A stretch of 64,000 nucleotides of DNA. Origin: Notospermus geniculatus (taxonomy: Eukaryota; Nemertea; Pilidiophora; Heteronemertea; Lineidae). The DNA lies in NCBI GenBank assembly GCA_002633025.1, contig NMRB01002021.1, positions 12,888 to 76,887 of the forward strand. The letters are read 5' to 3'. The position numbers and the translations under genes were made by a program. Positions within the stretch are counted from its first letter, which is position 1; each line of letters starts with the position of its first letter. The notes below the pieces were generated by a model, which was given only the letters and a program-made list of their open reading frames with translations, made no database searches and was not told where the DNA came from. This document shows positions 10,620-23,241 of the stretch, piece by piece.

Positions 10620-12440
10620 TTTGAAATGTTTACTTCTCTTATCTGAAAGGTAAACATATTGATCAGCCGTGATATTGACCGATGTGGAAGCGATTTAGTG
10701 ACATTAATGACTGTGGATGCAGATAGTCTGCAGACGGAAATTCGAGGAACGCGATGGAGGTCTTTCGAACGACCTGCGAGTTGTTGGAACCAGAAATTCC
10801 AAGCGTGCAACGTTTCAGTCATGCCAGTTGACACTCGAAAGCGGAGTATGAGGAAGGTGAACTCACCTCTACCTTACAACAGGCGGAAGGTTAGAATCGC
10901 GTGTAGGCCTATCATAACCATGCATTAGTCACTCAGCGAGCGTCCTTTCTGACAATGGTGGACATAAGCCTTGACTCTTTGCAGTGTTCCATCACACAAT
11001 CACACCAACATGAATGACTAAATATATTGAACACATAGGCCTACTGTATTTTTAGCTAGGTCACGCTAGCTCGTCCTATAACATACGATAATGGTTCGAT
11101 AAGGTGACTAGTGTTGATTTGATAGTATGGCCCAATATTGAGCAATAGATCTCCGCGCGTAAGGGCTGGCATAATGGATGAACGACATTATGATAATGTA
11201 CACAAAGTGTCATAATCGGACGATATCATGTCATTCCCATGATATTGGGACAAAAAGGACTGTATGGAGAAGTTTCTCATGAGATTAACTTCCTTCTCGC
11301 CTTCCAAGTCTGCGACACGGGTTTCCGCGAAAACCAAAAGGTGAACAACGATTCGAATGCCATCTCTGTATAGGCCTATTCCCGCTTTCGGTCAAAAGGT
11401 GGCACCATCTGCAAACTTTGCAAGGTGAATCTTCGTTTAGTACTGGTACAGTTTGTACTTGCATCCTGTTGCAAGAAAAGAACCTTTTGGACGTAATTAC
11501 AGTTCATTGACGAGAACCCGAAGTATAGACAGGTAGTGGCTTGTGTTAAGTACAGTGGGGTCAAGTTTTTTTTTCTACAATGTACTTTTATTTTTCTTCT
11601 CAACACAAATCGTCGTTCCTCTCGTGATCCGACCGATAATCGGGATTCAATAATCTGTATTGGTATAAGCCTAAATCAGATTTTTCATACAAGAAAAACT
11701 AGCTGGCCTGCTGTGAAAATCTTGTGTGGAAGCTTTACACGAAAAACATACGAAATTGCGAAAGCAGTTGAACAGATGCACTGATCAACACCTTGCTGAT
11801 GTCTTTAGCTTCAAATCGGGCTCCGTATTTGTTGCGCGCCATGGGAAGTTCGAAGTTTTCCATGTCTGGAAAGTAGTAATTACTACTTCTTCCAGAAGAT
11901 GGCACTTTTGTGTTCTCGGAGATATTGATGTTAGTATAAATTTGAGGCCATATCAGCAGGGAATGTAGATGATATGATAACATTTATTTTGGAAATTAAA
12001 CTGATCGCTGGCAAAAACGTTTTTTTTTTTGGCGAAGTTGGACACTTCCACAGTTGGTGCGGCACATGCATCGTCAGCCGCCTCGGTGAACCGAAACCCG
12101 GCGGCGTTAAAGACAGTTTTGACACTCTGGACAAAAATAATTCACATAGCTGACCCGCGGAGAAGTTCGCGCGCGTTAATAGGAATGTGAGGGCAAAGGG
12201 CAACAATTTGAGCGCGCTGGTTGACATTTGCGACAACACATTAATAACTATTAAAAACTTAACTTCGATGGCGCAGGGCTTCGTAATTATGTACAAATAC
12301 TTGGAAATTAGGCCATGAAGTGATAGATAAATAAGGTTATTTCGTGCACGATGTTCCACATGATCGGTCAACTGCGAAACATGAAATCTATTTGTTTTTA
12401 TTAGGAACTGATAAGTCAACTGCGTATTGCGCGAAAAACT
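10620..12440. other. no gene established between FABP-like gene B and the cholinesterase
   Basis: Several short frames on both strands. The longest, 12419-11931 minus (162 residues), is not like any family I know and lacks splice support. A minus-strand ATG at 11863 in a good initiation context (opening MENFELPMARNKYGARFEAK) runs to a weak donor at 11791. It could be a first exon of an unknown gene but is unproven. Confidence 0.4.
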
Positions 12441-12560
12441 TCACCAACCAATGCGCATGCGTAGATGTTCGCCGGCAGACCGCGCACACCTGTTGCATTT
12501 CCATTTTTAGAAAATAAAAACAAAGTAAATGAGCTAAGAGGAAAGCCAAGAAGACAGTTT
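12441..12560 (+). promoter_or_regulatory. possible promoter region of the cholinesterase gene
   Basis: A CCAAT box (AACCAATGCG) overlaps a TGCGCATGCG palindrome at 12452-12461, the core of NRF1-type sites. It lies about 450 bases upstream of the proposed start codon in a locally CpG-rich patch. This is motif evidence only; no transcription start can be seen. Confidence 0.3.
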
Positions 12561-12904
12561 GTGCTTGAAAAGCATGAAAAGTGCTTGTGCCTGGGGCTGT
12601 GACCCTAAATCTTTTGACGATATTTGGGACGACCTTGGTGACGGGTTAACGAATGGAGATTTTTGTATAATGTGGCCGACCATAATTGCTTCGTTGACTC
12701 AATGGGGTTACATGGGAAATACTTAGTGGAAGGTAAATCGTTTGGCCATAACATTATTCATGCATGCTAGTATGCATTGCTGTGGGGTGCACGACCGGAA
12801 GGAAAAGCCTTTGCACTTGACCAAAGCCTATTGGAAGGCTTGATATGGCCAGGTCAGGCCTTGGCCAGTTTCAGGGATAATACGACGGAGTTCGCTGGAT
12901 TAGG

Positions 12905-15900
12905 ATGAACAGTGATAAAGCCATGGAGCAGGGGGAAGAAGAGGTAGGCCTTGTTTGTAAATTTCTTTTATACAGGTGACCCAATAGTTACTAAACAGTG
13001 GCAATCAAATTGCTTTTTAGTCATCAACACCTGAATTGCGTGATAATCCAAATTCGATAGGTGATCCACCTCCGCTCAACCAACGCAGAAAGTTACAGGA
13101 AAAACAGAATGGTGTATTTGAATTGTACTGGCATGACTGGTGTGATATTAACCTCTGACGTTTGCTAAAATGAAGAGGCGCGCCCCAAATGCGGCATTAT
13201 ATTGGCTCTATAGACAATATTGGGCAAATAATTAATGCACAGCAGGAGGAAACCGGAGTGTCCGAAGAAAACCTGCGCTGAAAAGTGCTAGATGGAGAGC
13301 CACCCTCTCCATCACACTGAGAGGGGGCGATCGAACCTGGAACCTCAGTGGTGACAGCCTGCGATGACTGCGCCACTCTGACAGCATCGTTAAACTGCGC
13401 TTACCTATAGATTCTTGCTTGTCCTGAGAAGAAGTAGTATTCATCCCACTGTCGCCAGTTTCATACAGTCTATATAGCCCCCTTAGTCGTCCCAGCATCC
13501 CACAATACGTTGCCGTAACAATTCCAGGTGACGAGTGCACACGTCAACGTTACTACAATCTTACTGTTCACAGCAGATTGGCCCACACTGCAAAAATACG
13601 TAGTACCTCCTACTCAAAATCATGTATTGAAACATTAAATACAGATGGACAGCTGGATAAATAAATAATGGACCAATAAAGGAGACCCACTCATCAGCAC
13701 ATACTTGGTCCATGTCCATGTTCAATCGAAAATTGCACGTGTCGACAACAGAATTTCAAGGGCCTTGAATACCTCTTGAAATACCACGCACGTCGTGACG
13801 CGGCAGGCCAGCGTGTTTCAAGATTTCATCAAAGCATGAAAGACAGCCAAGGCAGAAACAACCAACGATCCTCTGACACCATCCACCATGAAGCCAAGGC
13901 GACCCTATCATGATTACAATCAAATTCATACATTACCCTCTTCCAGGCACAAAAAGACAATGTACTTTGACTCAAAGGCATCAGGCGCAGCCAGATTCCA
14001 TTTACCCTCTCACATGCCTTTCCACTTCTGGATCGCGTATCCAAAGATACCAGCAATGACAATTTTGGTGTTGCCTTGTATAAATGTAACTAAATCCACG
14101 AATTTCTTTCTTCACAGGGTGAAACCCCCGCGGACACTGATTCCCTTCAGCCAGGAGTAAGCACAACTGCTACGAAGGTCCGACCAAAAGTGAGCTTTGT
14201 AACTGCTGTCATCGTCATGAAACTGAGTATTGTGGGCATTGCCGTCGGTATGGCGGTGTACCTGGCAGGTAGGGGAAGATTTTCAAGAAATAAAAAACTT
14301 ACGAATTTAAAGAATGAATCCAATTAGTTAAGTGTCATCCGAACGCTATCATCACCATCCACCATCCCCGTGCAGTCCAATCAACTCACACCGCAGTTTC
14401 TGTCTATAGTTCTCCTGGTCACAACGCCTCCGAACAAGCCTTCCCACTTGTACCTCCAACCCGTCGAATTTCCCCTTGGACGAAATGAGGCATGCACTGG
14501 CTCATTTCTGATTGACGACCGCCGGTTTTCGAGGCGTAAAAGTGCAATAAAACTGGCCATAAAGTGCTTCAGCTGTACCTTGATAGCTTCGCCAGGATGT
14601 TCAGATGAAAAGATCCCGTTAGTCAAGGTATCTGCCCGCGGAATCCTGTTCCAGTAGGTTAGAAATAATTGAAGTAACTTTTTCGTGTACAAATCATTAT
14701 AGCCCACACATTGAGAGATTGTCTGACATCATTAACTACCGGAAAGCCATCTCGATCATCTGGCCTATTTCGGACCAAAAAATGACTTCACATCGCCCAT
14801 CATTAATTTAGGGCCTACTAATACCACGTACATGTACTTCAGAACCCCATATCGTCGAGACCCAACTTCAAAGGAAGCCAACCAACACCCACGATATACC
14901 TTGCCAATTCATCTGCGTTCATGACCTAACTTCAGTGACTTGAATCCTGCTGGAGCTTTTGCCATGTCTGATGTCTACCCATACATTGACGAGTATTGGG
15001 TCCATAGTTCGAACTGATCTTGGATGGCAATACCGTTGTGACCAACAAGATCTAGACCTACAGTAATGAATGACGTTGGGCCTATACCTTTCCTCTAGAT
15101 GTGGCATGTTTCATTTTTTATATTTCAGGATTTCACCACTTTGGCGGGTGGCAAGTGACGGATGCAAGTACCTCGGTCCATTCAGGTGTACATCTTCTTC
15201 CGTAAATCACACTTTTTGTTTTTGATCTTATACAAAAAGTTTTATCAGGCAGAATCTATCTTAAAAGCCTTCCAATTTTAAGTTCCCTCACCGTGACTCT
15301 CACCTTTTTTTCAGTGAGCCACCGTTCTATAGCTCACGATGTTCCACCAATCCACCCCCAATCGTTATAATAGAGGTGTTTCCATTTTTTTCAGACTGCG
15401 TCAACTATGAAACCTGTCGAACAGAACCCTGCGTACGAACCCTTTCAGGGTGTGTAAAGGGAAACAATCTACCCGGATTTAAGGGAAGCAGAGTCAATGA
15501 ATACGTCGGAATACCCTTCGCACAACCACCTATTGGTCAACTACGATTGGCGGACCCTGTGGAAGTTTCTCCCTGGGGTAGGTCAGATCTGCTGTATTTT
15601 CATAAAAATAGAAGGAAAGAGTCTGGCTCAACTCGAACTCGAACGCATTGATTGAAATCGGTCTGGGTTGCCACAAGAAAGTCAGGCTGCAAGAACCTGA
15701 GTATATACCGACATCTGACGGTACCCTCTCCAGCCATACCGGTAAGGAAGGGGATAGGCAAGTGAGGAACAACCACTGTATTACTCCGTTCCAGAAGACT
15801 ACAAGATCAAATCTCTTGCAGAAAACCTCCTGGAAGCAACGAAATTCGGACCAAGCTGTATGTTCTCCAAGGACACAGTCTTCCCTTCAACGTTCTGGCC

Positions 15901-18900
15901 AGCGGAGATGTGGAACCCGCCTCGTGGCCAGAGCGAAGACTGCCTCCAACTCAATATATGGGCTCCAGCGAATAAAAGTAACCTTACTGTTATGGTGAGT
16001 GAAAGTGCCTACATGTAGGCCTATCATCGTGCCTCATTGCAGCGGACCAGTCCAAGTCAGGCATGCGTCAGGACTTCGCTTTTGTGTTGCGGTCAGCACC
16101 AAGTANNNNNNNNNNNNNNNNNNNNNNNNNNNNNNNNNNNNNNNNNNNNNNNNNNNNNNNNNNNNNNNNNNNNNNNNNNNNNNNNNNNNNNNNNNNNNNN
16201 NNNNNNNNNNNNNNNNNNNNNNNNNNNNNNNNNNNNNNNNNNNNNNNNNNNNNNNNNNNNNNNNNNNNNNNNNNNNNNNNNNNNNNNNNNNNNNNNNNNN
16301 NNNNNNNNNNNNNNNNNNNNNNNNNNNNNNNNNNNNNNNNNNNNNNNNNNNNNNNNNNNNNNNNNNNNNNNNNNNNNNNNNNNNNNNNNNNNNNNNNNNN
16401 NNNNNNNNNNNNNNNNNNNNNNNNNNNNNNNNNNNNNNNNNNNNNNNNNNNNNNNNNNNNNNNNNNNNNNNNNNNNNNNNNNNNNNNNNNNNNNNNNNNN
16501 NNNNNNNNNNNNNNNNNNNNNNNNNNNNNNNNNNNNNNNNNNNNNNNNNNNNNNNNNNNNNNNNNNNNNNNNNNNNNNNNNNNNNNNNNNNNNNNNNNNN
16601 NNNNNNNNNNNNNNNNNNNNNNNNNNNNNNNNNNNNNNNNNNNNNNNNNNNNNNNNNNNNNTATCTATCTGCTTACCAGCCACTGGTAGGTCACTCATGT
16701 CACTGGCATTCTATTATTATGAAAACTTGCATAGGCCTACAATCCTAATGGGCTACCATATTTTTTCATAAAAATGACTGTTGACTGTCGAAAAAATGAC
16801 TGTCGAAATATCCATACTCATACTTTATCGGCGATCTGGATGTGGAACAGGAAAAAGCTTTGTTATGTTCCAAAAAGCATTTTCCGTTGCGCATCTTGGT
16901 CATCGAGGAAGTATGAATTGAGCCAATTGGTTTTATACTCAATCGTGCGGAAAATGCTATTGTTCACTCTCCCGCTTCCATTGTTTCTGTTGGTACAATG
17001 GCAGTATCCGATGAAGTATAAAGCAGACAATGCCTGGTTTATGCCTTCTATCGAATCAGCTGACCGTAAAGGAAACCTTATTGTTCGCTCTCTGGCCCGT
17101 TTCCATTGTTCTTGGTTGCGCGATGGCAGAATCAAGATGAAGTAGGTATTAACAGTTACTAAGCCTGAGGGGGGGGGGATTGACGTGATGATAAATTGTA
17201 TCGCCGAACGAGGGCAAGTTTGATTTCCTTTATAAGAAGAGGGATGAGCGCTGAAAGTTCTGTATCATACCCCGATTCAATCCACCACTTCATTACTGAT
17301 CTTTCGCAGGTCTGGATATTTGGCGGTGGTTTTTACAACGGAGCCAGCACCCTGGACCTTTACAACGGCTCAGCCTTAGCGGCTTACAACGACGTCGTCG
17401 TCGTCTCGATCAGCTACCGGACTGCCATTCTTGGGTTCTTCGCCACTGGGGATGGTGAAGTTAAAGGTAGGAGTCCGTTACTTAGTCAGACATACTCCTC
17501 GACCTTTCCTTTGGGGGGGGGGGGGGGTGAAAGAATNGAAAGAATTACCCAAGCAAGTGGATGGCCTCGGGAAGGTAGAGTTTCCCTATGGACACGGCAT
17601 CTTTCCGTCGGGGGAAGTCCAGGGGCTTCAAGCAGTTCGAGGTAACTTTCTACCCGGTATTCTCTTTCGGGCTATCAGGCCCGGCAGATCGTAAGTCCAT
17701 GGCAGGTGGTTGCCGACCTCTTAATGACATATACAAACGTTGTGTTTCTATATTTAAAGGAAATTTCGGACTAGAAGATCAAGTACTGGCCCTCAAATGG
17801 ATCAAGAAGAACATACAGAAATTTGGTGGTGACCCGAACAGCATCACGTTGTTTGGTGAGAGCGCAGGTGCAGCAAGTATCGGCTATCACATTCTGTCCA
17901 CAAAAAGTAGGGGACTTTTTCATCGGGTGATTATGGAGAGTGGATCCCCGTCGAGCCCTTGGGGTTTCATGAGCAAGAACGAAGCGAAAAAGAGGGCGGA
18001 CTTTTATTTAAAACGGGTGAATTGCGCACATCATGACGGACCTAGTATACTCAAATGTCTTCGGTAGGTATATACTGTTACTGTAATCCATTTGTCAAGG
18101 GGAGGCGTAGAAATGTGTGGGAATTATCCGACGCACAGGGTCTTTTCAGTCGTTAAATTGAATCAGCGTGGGTTTCTGCTCAACACAGTCGAACGCCTTC
18201 TCAGTGTCGGCACAGGTTTCAATCGTGACGCTCTCAGTCTAGAGGTACAGAACATACATGTATTCTTCAAATTTACTTTGCTTCACCTGATCTTACAGGT
18301 CCCGTTCTGCAGAAGAACTCACGTTTAATTACAAGGATTACATCGTCACAAACTCACTTCGTTTTCCATGGGTACCAACAGTGGATGGCTCGTTTGTTAC
18401 GGACAACCCGATCTCGTTAATTCGCGCGGGACGTTACGACTCGAAACCCGACGTCGTGATTGGCTACAACAAGAACGAAGCCACCTATTGGCAGCTTTAT
18501 ACATTTCACGAAAGTCTCAAAGAAACTCGTGATGAAAACCCAATAACATTTTCACAGTTCCAAAGCTTTGCACGAACGATAACTAAAGATTTACCTCCAG
18601 CTATACAAACCAGTGTCATAAACGATTACTCCAAGGGAGACGAGGGGAATGGGAATTTACTACTTCAAGATCTCGATGCTCTCCAGGGGGACAGGGCCAT
18701 GAAATGTCCTGTATTGGATTTCTCTGATTCATTTTCAAGAATGAAGAATGTCAACGTATATCTATATGACTTTCAGTACAGAGCATCTAACGGAGTATGG
18801 CCGAAATGGATCGGCGTCTATCACGGTGCTGATATTCAGGTACAGCGTTGAAATTTATCATGAGATTTGTTGATTTGTTGATTCCAGAGCCGACCGCACA

Positions 18901-20210
18901 GAAAGTCCGATAGTGCTACCGGCGCCTATCGGCAGTTAGTTCTAACGCATTTTCCCATTAACTAAACCGCCGATAGGCACCGAAAGCACTGCCGGACTTT
19001 CTGTGCGGTCGACCCTGGTCTATAGGGCCTTCCCACGCACCGAATTTCAGATTTTGTTGTAAGGTTTCTGTGGTGATAAAGCTAAGTAGGTGCTAAGTAG
19101 GTGACTTCTTAAAAAACATATTAGCTGGAATAGAAGATTTCTTGTCTAGATAACTTCTACCGAAGGCATCTTCTCTTTAAAAACAGCCAGAAACTTCGTA
19201 AGCAATGAGAAAGACTGCATGAGAGAATGCAATTGTTAGGTTTTAACCCGCGGGCACTAACCACTTTCTTGCATTACTATTGTTAAAACTCTTTACTTGT
19301 TCTCCGCAATATCATCATAAAAGTTCCGACAACTGGTATCATCTTTTATTTCCAGTGGATATTTGGCGTTCCTTTACGCGAAGACTACAATGAGAAACTA
19401 GTGTCTTACGGACTAAAGAAATACTCGAGAAGCGATAAAAGTATTTCAGTGAAAATTATGAAAGGATTGACGGATTTTGCCAAGACTGGGTAAGTGTCTG
19501 GAGGGACGTATTCGCTTCTACAAAATATTAGACCAAAAGCTCGGAGAGACGAGAAGTTGTGAATGAAAAAGGCGTAGAAAAATCTGAAGTCAGCAAATAA
19601 ACTTCCAAGAGGGGACTGTAGTGCTCGGAAGCATTTGTGTGTTGTTACTGAAGTCGACAAGAAAATCAAGCCTGAAGTCAACAAAGTTTCGGCGCACACT
19701 TTCCGACCATTTGTGCCATGCTTTTCCGAGTACCTCACAAAGAATGCTTCGGGCCTATGCTTACTATATTTACATCCGGAAAGATCGACTCTGTTCATAA
19801 TATGCGCAGGAATTAAGAATTCATGGCCCTCAGTGTAAACGATGAGACCAAACGTCACCACTGAGTTGCTGTCCCAAAGATTTCATGGAGTGCATGCGAC
19901 TTGGCACCACTCCGTAAAATGGAGTGAGAATTCACTCTTTTGGAGTAAACCCGCAGACTGACACTCCATCTGGAGTGAATCTCACTCCATGGAGTTTTTC
20001 ATGCGCACACATGTACAAGAAACTAATTGAAGTTTCTTTTTTTTCAGCAAAATCGACTCGTGTCCAACCTACTCATCTGATACTCGTCGGAGTATTTTCA
20101 TAGCACAAAATCGGACGTTTACTGTTCGGAAAGTTAGGCAGCAGTTCGTGGACAGATGTAAAAGATGGGCAGAATATGAAAAACAGTCAACGTGCTGCGA
20201 TTTAGCATAG
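12905..20210 (+). CDS. membrane-anchored cholinesterase-like carboxylesterase (eleven exons)
   Basis: Seen: exons 12905-12943, 13021-13111, 14155-14268, 15129-15185, 15395-15577, 15822-15994, 17310-17466, 17760-18063, 18299-18839, 19356-19489 and 20048-20210. They total 1956 nt, 651 residues and TAG, with every phase matching. Residues about 56-81 form a hydrophobic segment with no preceding signal peptide, as in a type II anchor (cytoplasmic N-terminus, outside enzyme). Catalytic features: Ser306 in GESAG, Glu433, His548 in YHGADI, oxyanion GGG at 224-226, signature QSEDCLQLN, choline-site Trp192 in EMWN, acyl-pocket Trp339. Known: this alpha/beta-hydrolase family includes acetyl- and butyrylcholinesterase. 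Inferred: an active choline-ester hydrolase at the cell surface. The gorge Phe pair is Tyr436-Trp437. The 556-base gap falls inside intron 6 and costs no coding sequence. Met7 has a stronger initiation context than Met1. The first two exons are the least certain part. Confidence 0.92.
13178..13386 (-). mobile_element. tRNA-derived SINE, family C, copy 1 (in cholinesterase intron 2)
   Basis: Read on the minus strand, it starts with a tRNA-like head (GAGTGGCGCAGTCATCG, then CCAGGTTCGATCGCC as B box) and continues with CTCCGGTTTCCTCCTGC. The same head and tail occur at 39473-39690 on the plus strand. It lies in an intron and does not affect the coding frame. Confidence 0.7.
16106..16661. other. 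assembly gap (556 Ns) in cholinesterase intron 6
   Basis: A run of Ns. The exons on both sides (15822-15994 and 17310-17466) join in phase at TVM/VWIFGGG, the normal contiguous sequence of the family. No coding exon need be missing here. Open frames reported across the Ns are artefacts. Confidence 0.95.
18891..19011. mobile_element. CGACCGCACAG-family foldback MITE, copy 2 (best preserved)
   Basis: The ends CGACCGCACAG and CTGTGCGGTCG are perfect inverted repeats. The arms (AAAGTCCGATAGTGCTACCG, then CGCCTATCGGC) pair over about 50 bases around a central loop with TTCTAACGCATTTTCCC. It is 121 bases, without coding capacity, in intron 9 of the cholinesterase. Confidence 0.88.
19905..20005. 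repeat. GGAGTGA/TCACTCC palindromic cluster in cholinesterase intron 10
   Basis: Six to eight alternating copies of ACTCCA and TGGAGTGA within about 100 bases, able to form small hairpins. There is no sign that it is part of the coding sequence. Confidence 0.6.
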
Positions 20211-20944
20211 AATTTCATCTAAGTATTCTCCCTTGCTGCTCCACGTGAGAGTTCTGTCGAAAACAGTAGAATATCTCAGCCATTTGCGTGGAGCCATGGT
20301 GGCGCTCATTAAACTGTCCTAAACCGTTCATGTCTTCATCATTTTATGTTTCATGATTCACTGTAAATACATGTAGCAATAATACATGTAGGCCTAATAA
20401 TGAGGAACATATGAAATGTTCACGCATGTAGGCCTACAAGTACACGTAGTGTGTACATGCAGCGCGTCTTCCAATAGCAGGGGCCTACAGCTGATCGCCG
20501 CAATCCGGTGGTAGCTTATCAGTTCCACTGCTGTCTCAAAGATGGCGATAGTAGTGAAATGTGGATGATGCCTGATTCTGCTGCCCGACAACCAATGGCC
20601 ATCTGTCGTTGGGCAGTAGAACCAGTCTAATGATCGCACCGGAAAGCGCCGTCAGTAGCCTCTCTTTTACCTGCCAATTAGTTCAGATCCACTGGATCGA
20701 CTGACAAATAAATTTTATGGTAACATAAAATATATAGTTGCGTCTTCGTTCATTTGGACAGTCTATTGCAGTGCAGACGCATCATTTCCCGATCAACGGT
20801 GGACGTGCTGATGAGCGGGGGTTGGCGTCCGTCGCCATGGAGAGATTCCAACACAGTCGCTGATTGGTCCAATTCCACCAATGCTCGCCTGGACGTCATT
20901 TAGAGCTTATTGATACTCATGGTTTTGTAAGAGAGATCTAGTAG
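20211..20944. other. 3' flank of the cholinesterase gene
   Basis: No further exon is seen. An AATAAA hexamer lies at 20707-20712 and could serve as the polyadenylation signal, about 500 bases after the stop. Nothing else was recognised. Confidence 0.45.
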
Positions 20945-21092
20945 GCCTTAGACTTCCCTTACATAGAAGTATACGGTAGGCCCCTATACGAAAACGCCAT
21001 TTAACAACGGCTTCAAGTGGATTCACGACCGTGAAGCCATTGTTAACCGCGGTATTCGTATACCGTATAGTTCTATGTAAAGGAAGCCTAAT
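20945..21092. mobile_element. foldback element, about 148 bases
   Basis: Left end GCCTTAGACTTCCCTTACA and right end TGTAAAGGAAGCCTAATGG pair. Inside, AACAACGGCTTCA faces TGAAGCCATTGTT. One copy only in this window. Confidence 0.75.
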
Positions 21093-21828
21093 GGTAAGTG
21101 GTTTTGAAGAAGGTCTCTCGAAGTCGAACGGTTTGGGCCTACAAAGACAATGAATTTGGAATTGAGAAAAATGCCATCGTGTTTCACTGCTTATTTAGGA
21201 TGTCAGAGGCCTGTACCGGGAAATGCATGCACTTTTCTGCATTGTTCTGCATCACGCAATGAAGCGTCATGCCACGAGGACTTCCATTGTTCATGCCAAA
21301 ATACCTTCCATTGTTCATCGACAATATCTCATTGTAATGACTCATATTACCGTTTTCAAGGCAAATACATACAGTTATTCAATTTACTCCTCACTCCTTT
21401 GGCTCTCCCCACAACATTCAATACAAAAAATACCCAATGATATCTGCCGGCGTAGAAAATGAATTGCTTTACCGGAGATTTACCCGCTGGCTTATTTTAT
21501 GATCAGACGACAAACAATACGGGATGATGGATTACGAGGGCGGGCTGTGGGTAGAGGTATTCATGTCAGCAGGAGATGACAGAGGTTACACTGCTCTCTT
21601 ACCTGTTGCTTTGTCGATGGTACGGCAGATTTTGTGCCGTCATTTAGAAAGATAACGTTAAAAGGATGATTTTATCCATTATCGTCATTCACTATTAACG
21701 TGATTAAATGTCACATATTGCTGTGGAGTTTTTTTATGAAGTTTGCCGATAACAGAAGGAGGTATAGTTTATGTAGAATTAGTATTGCATGGGTTAATTT
21801 ATAAAACATTGTGAAAGATTGTGATTAC

Positions 21829-21988
21829 CTGCCCCGCGCACGTTGCCGTCTCTAGACGATGACCGGTGGCCAAAGATTGCCGTAATGATATTCTCTCTTC
21901 GGTTAAAATATTCTGCCAAGACATTAACTTCATCGGTGGAAGAAGATCCTTTCTGTAGCACAGGAGAGAAAAAGTATGTCGCTTCCAT
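21829..21988 (-). CDS. candidate first coding exon of an unknown gene
   Basis: ATG at 21988 in a good context (CAAACATGG), then 53 codons without stop to a GTAATC donor after GGGGCAG (phase 1). It opens MEATYFFSPVLQKGSSSTDE and later has EYFNRRENIITAIFGHR, which looks like real protein. I do not recognise the family. I could not find a convincing second exon in 20.2-21.8 kb, so the gene may be broken or the exon spurious. Confidence 0.3.
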
Positions 21989-22236
21989 GTTTGCCGGTTG
22001 AGTCACGTTACGGATATGATAATTACTCCGGGAAGATCAAGGCAACCAAAGTGAGATTGGCTGGCTCTTTTAGCAAAGGATCGACTTCAAAGGTTGTTTG
22101 GTCGGCTATGGTTTGCTCAGCTTTTTCTTTCCAGGATATTACATGGAAGATAGTTGCTCAATATGTAAAACCTCTATGCCATTAGATAATTCATCCGAGA
22201 AAGTATGTTTGCGTTGTCTGAGCGTCGTCGTCCCCA

Positions 22237-22545
22237 AGATTGGCTCACGGTTTCACAAAAATAGGTTCACGGTTTCACAAAAATAGGTTTTTTACGGTTT
22301 CACAAAAATAGGTTTATGGTTCACAAATTAGGTTGACGGTTTCACAAAAATAGGCCCACGGTCTCACAAAAATAGGTTCACGATTGCACAAAATAGGTTG
22401 AGGGTTTCAGAAAAATAGGTTCACGATTGCACAAAATGGGTTGAGGGTTTCAGAAAAATAGGTTCACGATTGCACAAAATAGGTTGAGGGTTTCAGAAAA
22501 ATAGGTTTACGATTGCACAAAATAGGTTCACGGTTTCACACGCAC
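22237..22545. repeat. 22-base tandem array (GGTTTCACAAAAATAGGTT)
   Basis: About thirteen imperfect units. The first half uses CACGGTTTCACAAAAATAGG. The second half alternates ATTGCACAAAATAGGTTGAG and GGTTTCAGAAAAATAGGTTC, so a 44-base higher-order unit arose within the array. Confidence 0.85.
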
Positions 22546-23241
22546 GTTCACTCTGCGTTAATGAATCCAGCGCAAATTAAAAATTGATGTGTCGATGTGC
22601 ATTTGCCAGTTTAATTTTCCGTTTCCATGTCATAGACACACCCGTTTTATAGGTTATTTGATTCCACTGCTCAAAAGCACCTTGCATTGGGATTTGCCCT
22701 TCTGTCTCAAATGACTCATTTCATTTTTTTCTTGTGAATTTGAAACCTATATACTTATACAATGTACTACCATAGAAACTCACTCCTATTCTTGTGACGT
22801 CACGATTTTTTTTGTTCAACGAATATTTCTCAGTGTTCGTCTAAATCACAAGCGCAATACGAAATAGATCCACCCGTGGGCGTCTTTACGACGTCTACTG
22901 AGACCGCACAAGAATAATACCTTAGAAGTTCCACGTCACCTCAGCGACTTACCATGTTTTTAAACCAAGCTAACAGATTTTATTTTTATGACAGTTTGTC
23001 ACTAAACGGTTGGTGTTTAGTATCTTTCGCCTAATGGTGCACTGATGTGCGTGGAAGCACGAGACCAGAGATAGAGGAGGTGTAGTGTCGTGAGTCGAGG
23101 TGATTGCTTGATGAGACTTTTTTCCCTGAAGACCAAGAGAAGCAGCTACCTCGAACGTTCGTTGAAGAAAAACGACTTCTGGGCTGTCTAATAAAGGCGA
23201 TCTCCAAGAAAGCCTTTTGGTGAGAGATGGCTCTCAATGGG

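Noticed and set aside
11931-12419. 162-residue minus-strand frame
   Set aside because: No family likeness, no splice or start support; it overlaps the presumed upstream region of the cholinesterase gene.
16106-16661. Long open frames across the Ns (also 32911-33768)
   Set aside because: They consist of unknown residues through assembly gaps; the cholinesterase exons on either side already join in phase.
22237-22545. CRISPR array
   Set aside because: Eukaryotic context, units contiguous without unique spacers: a simple tandem array.
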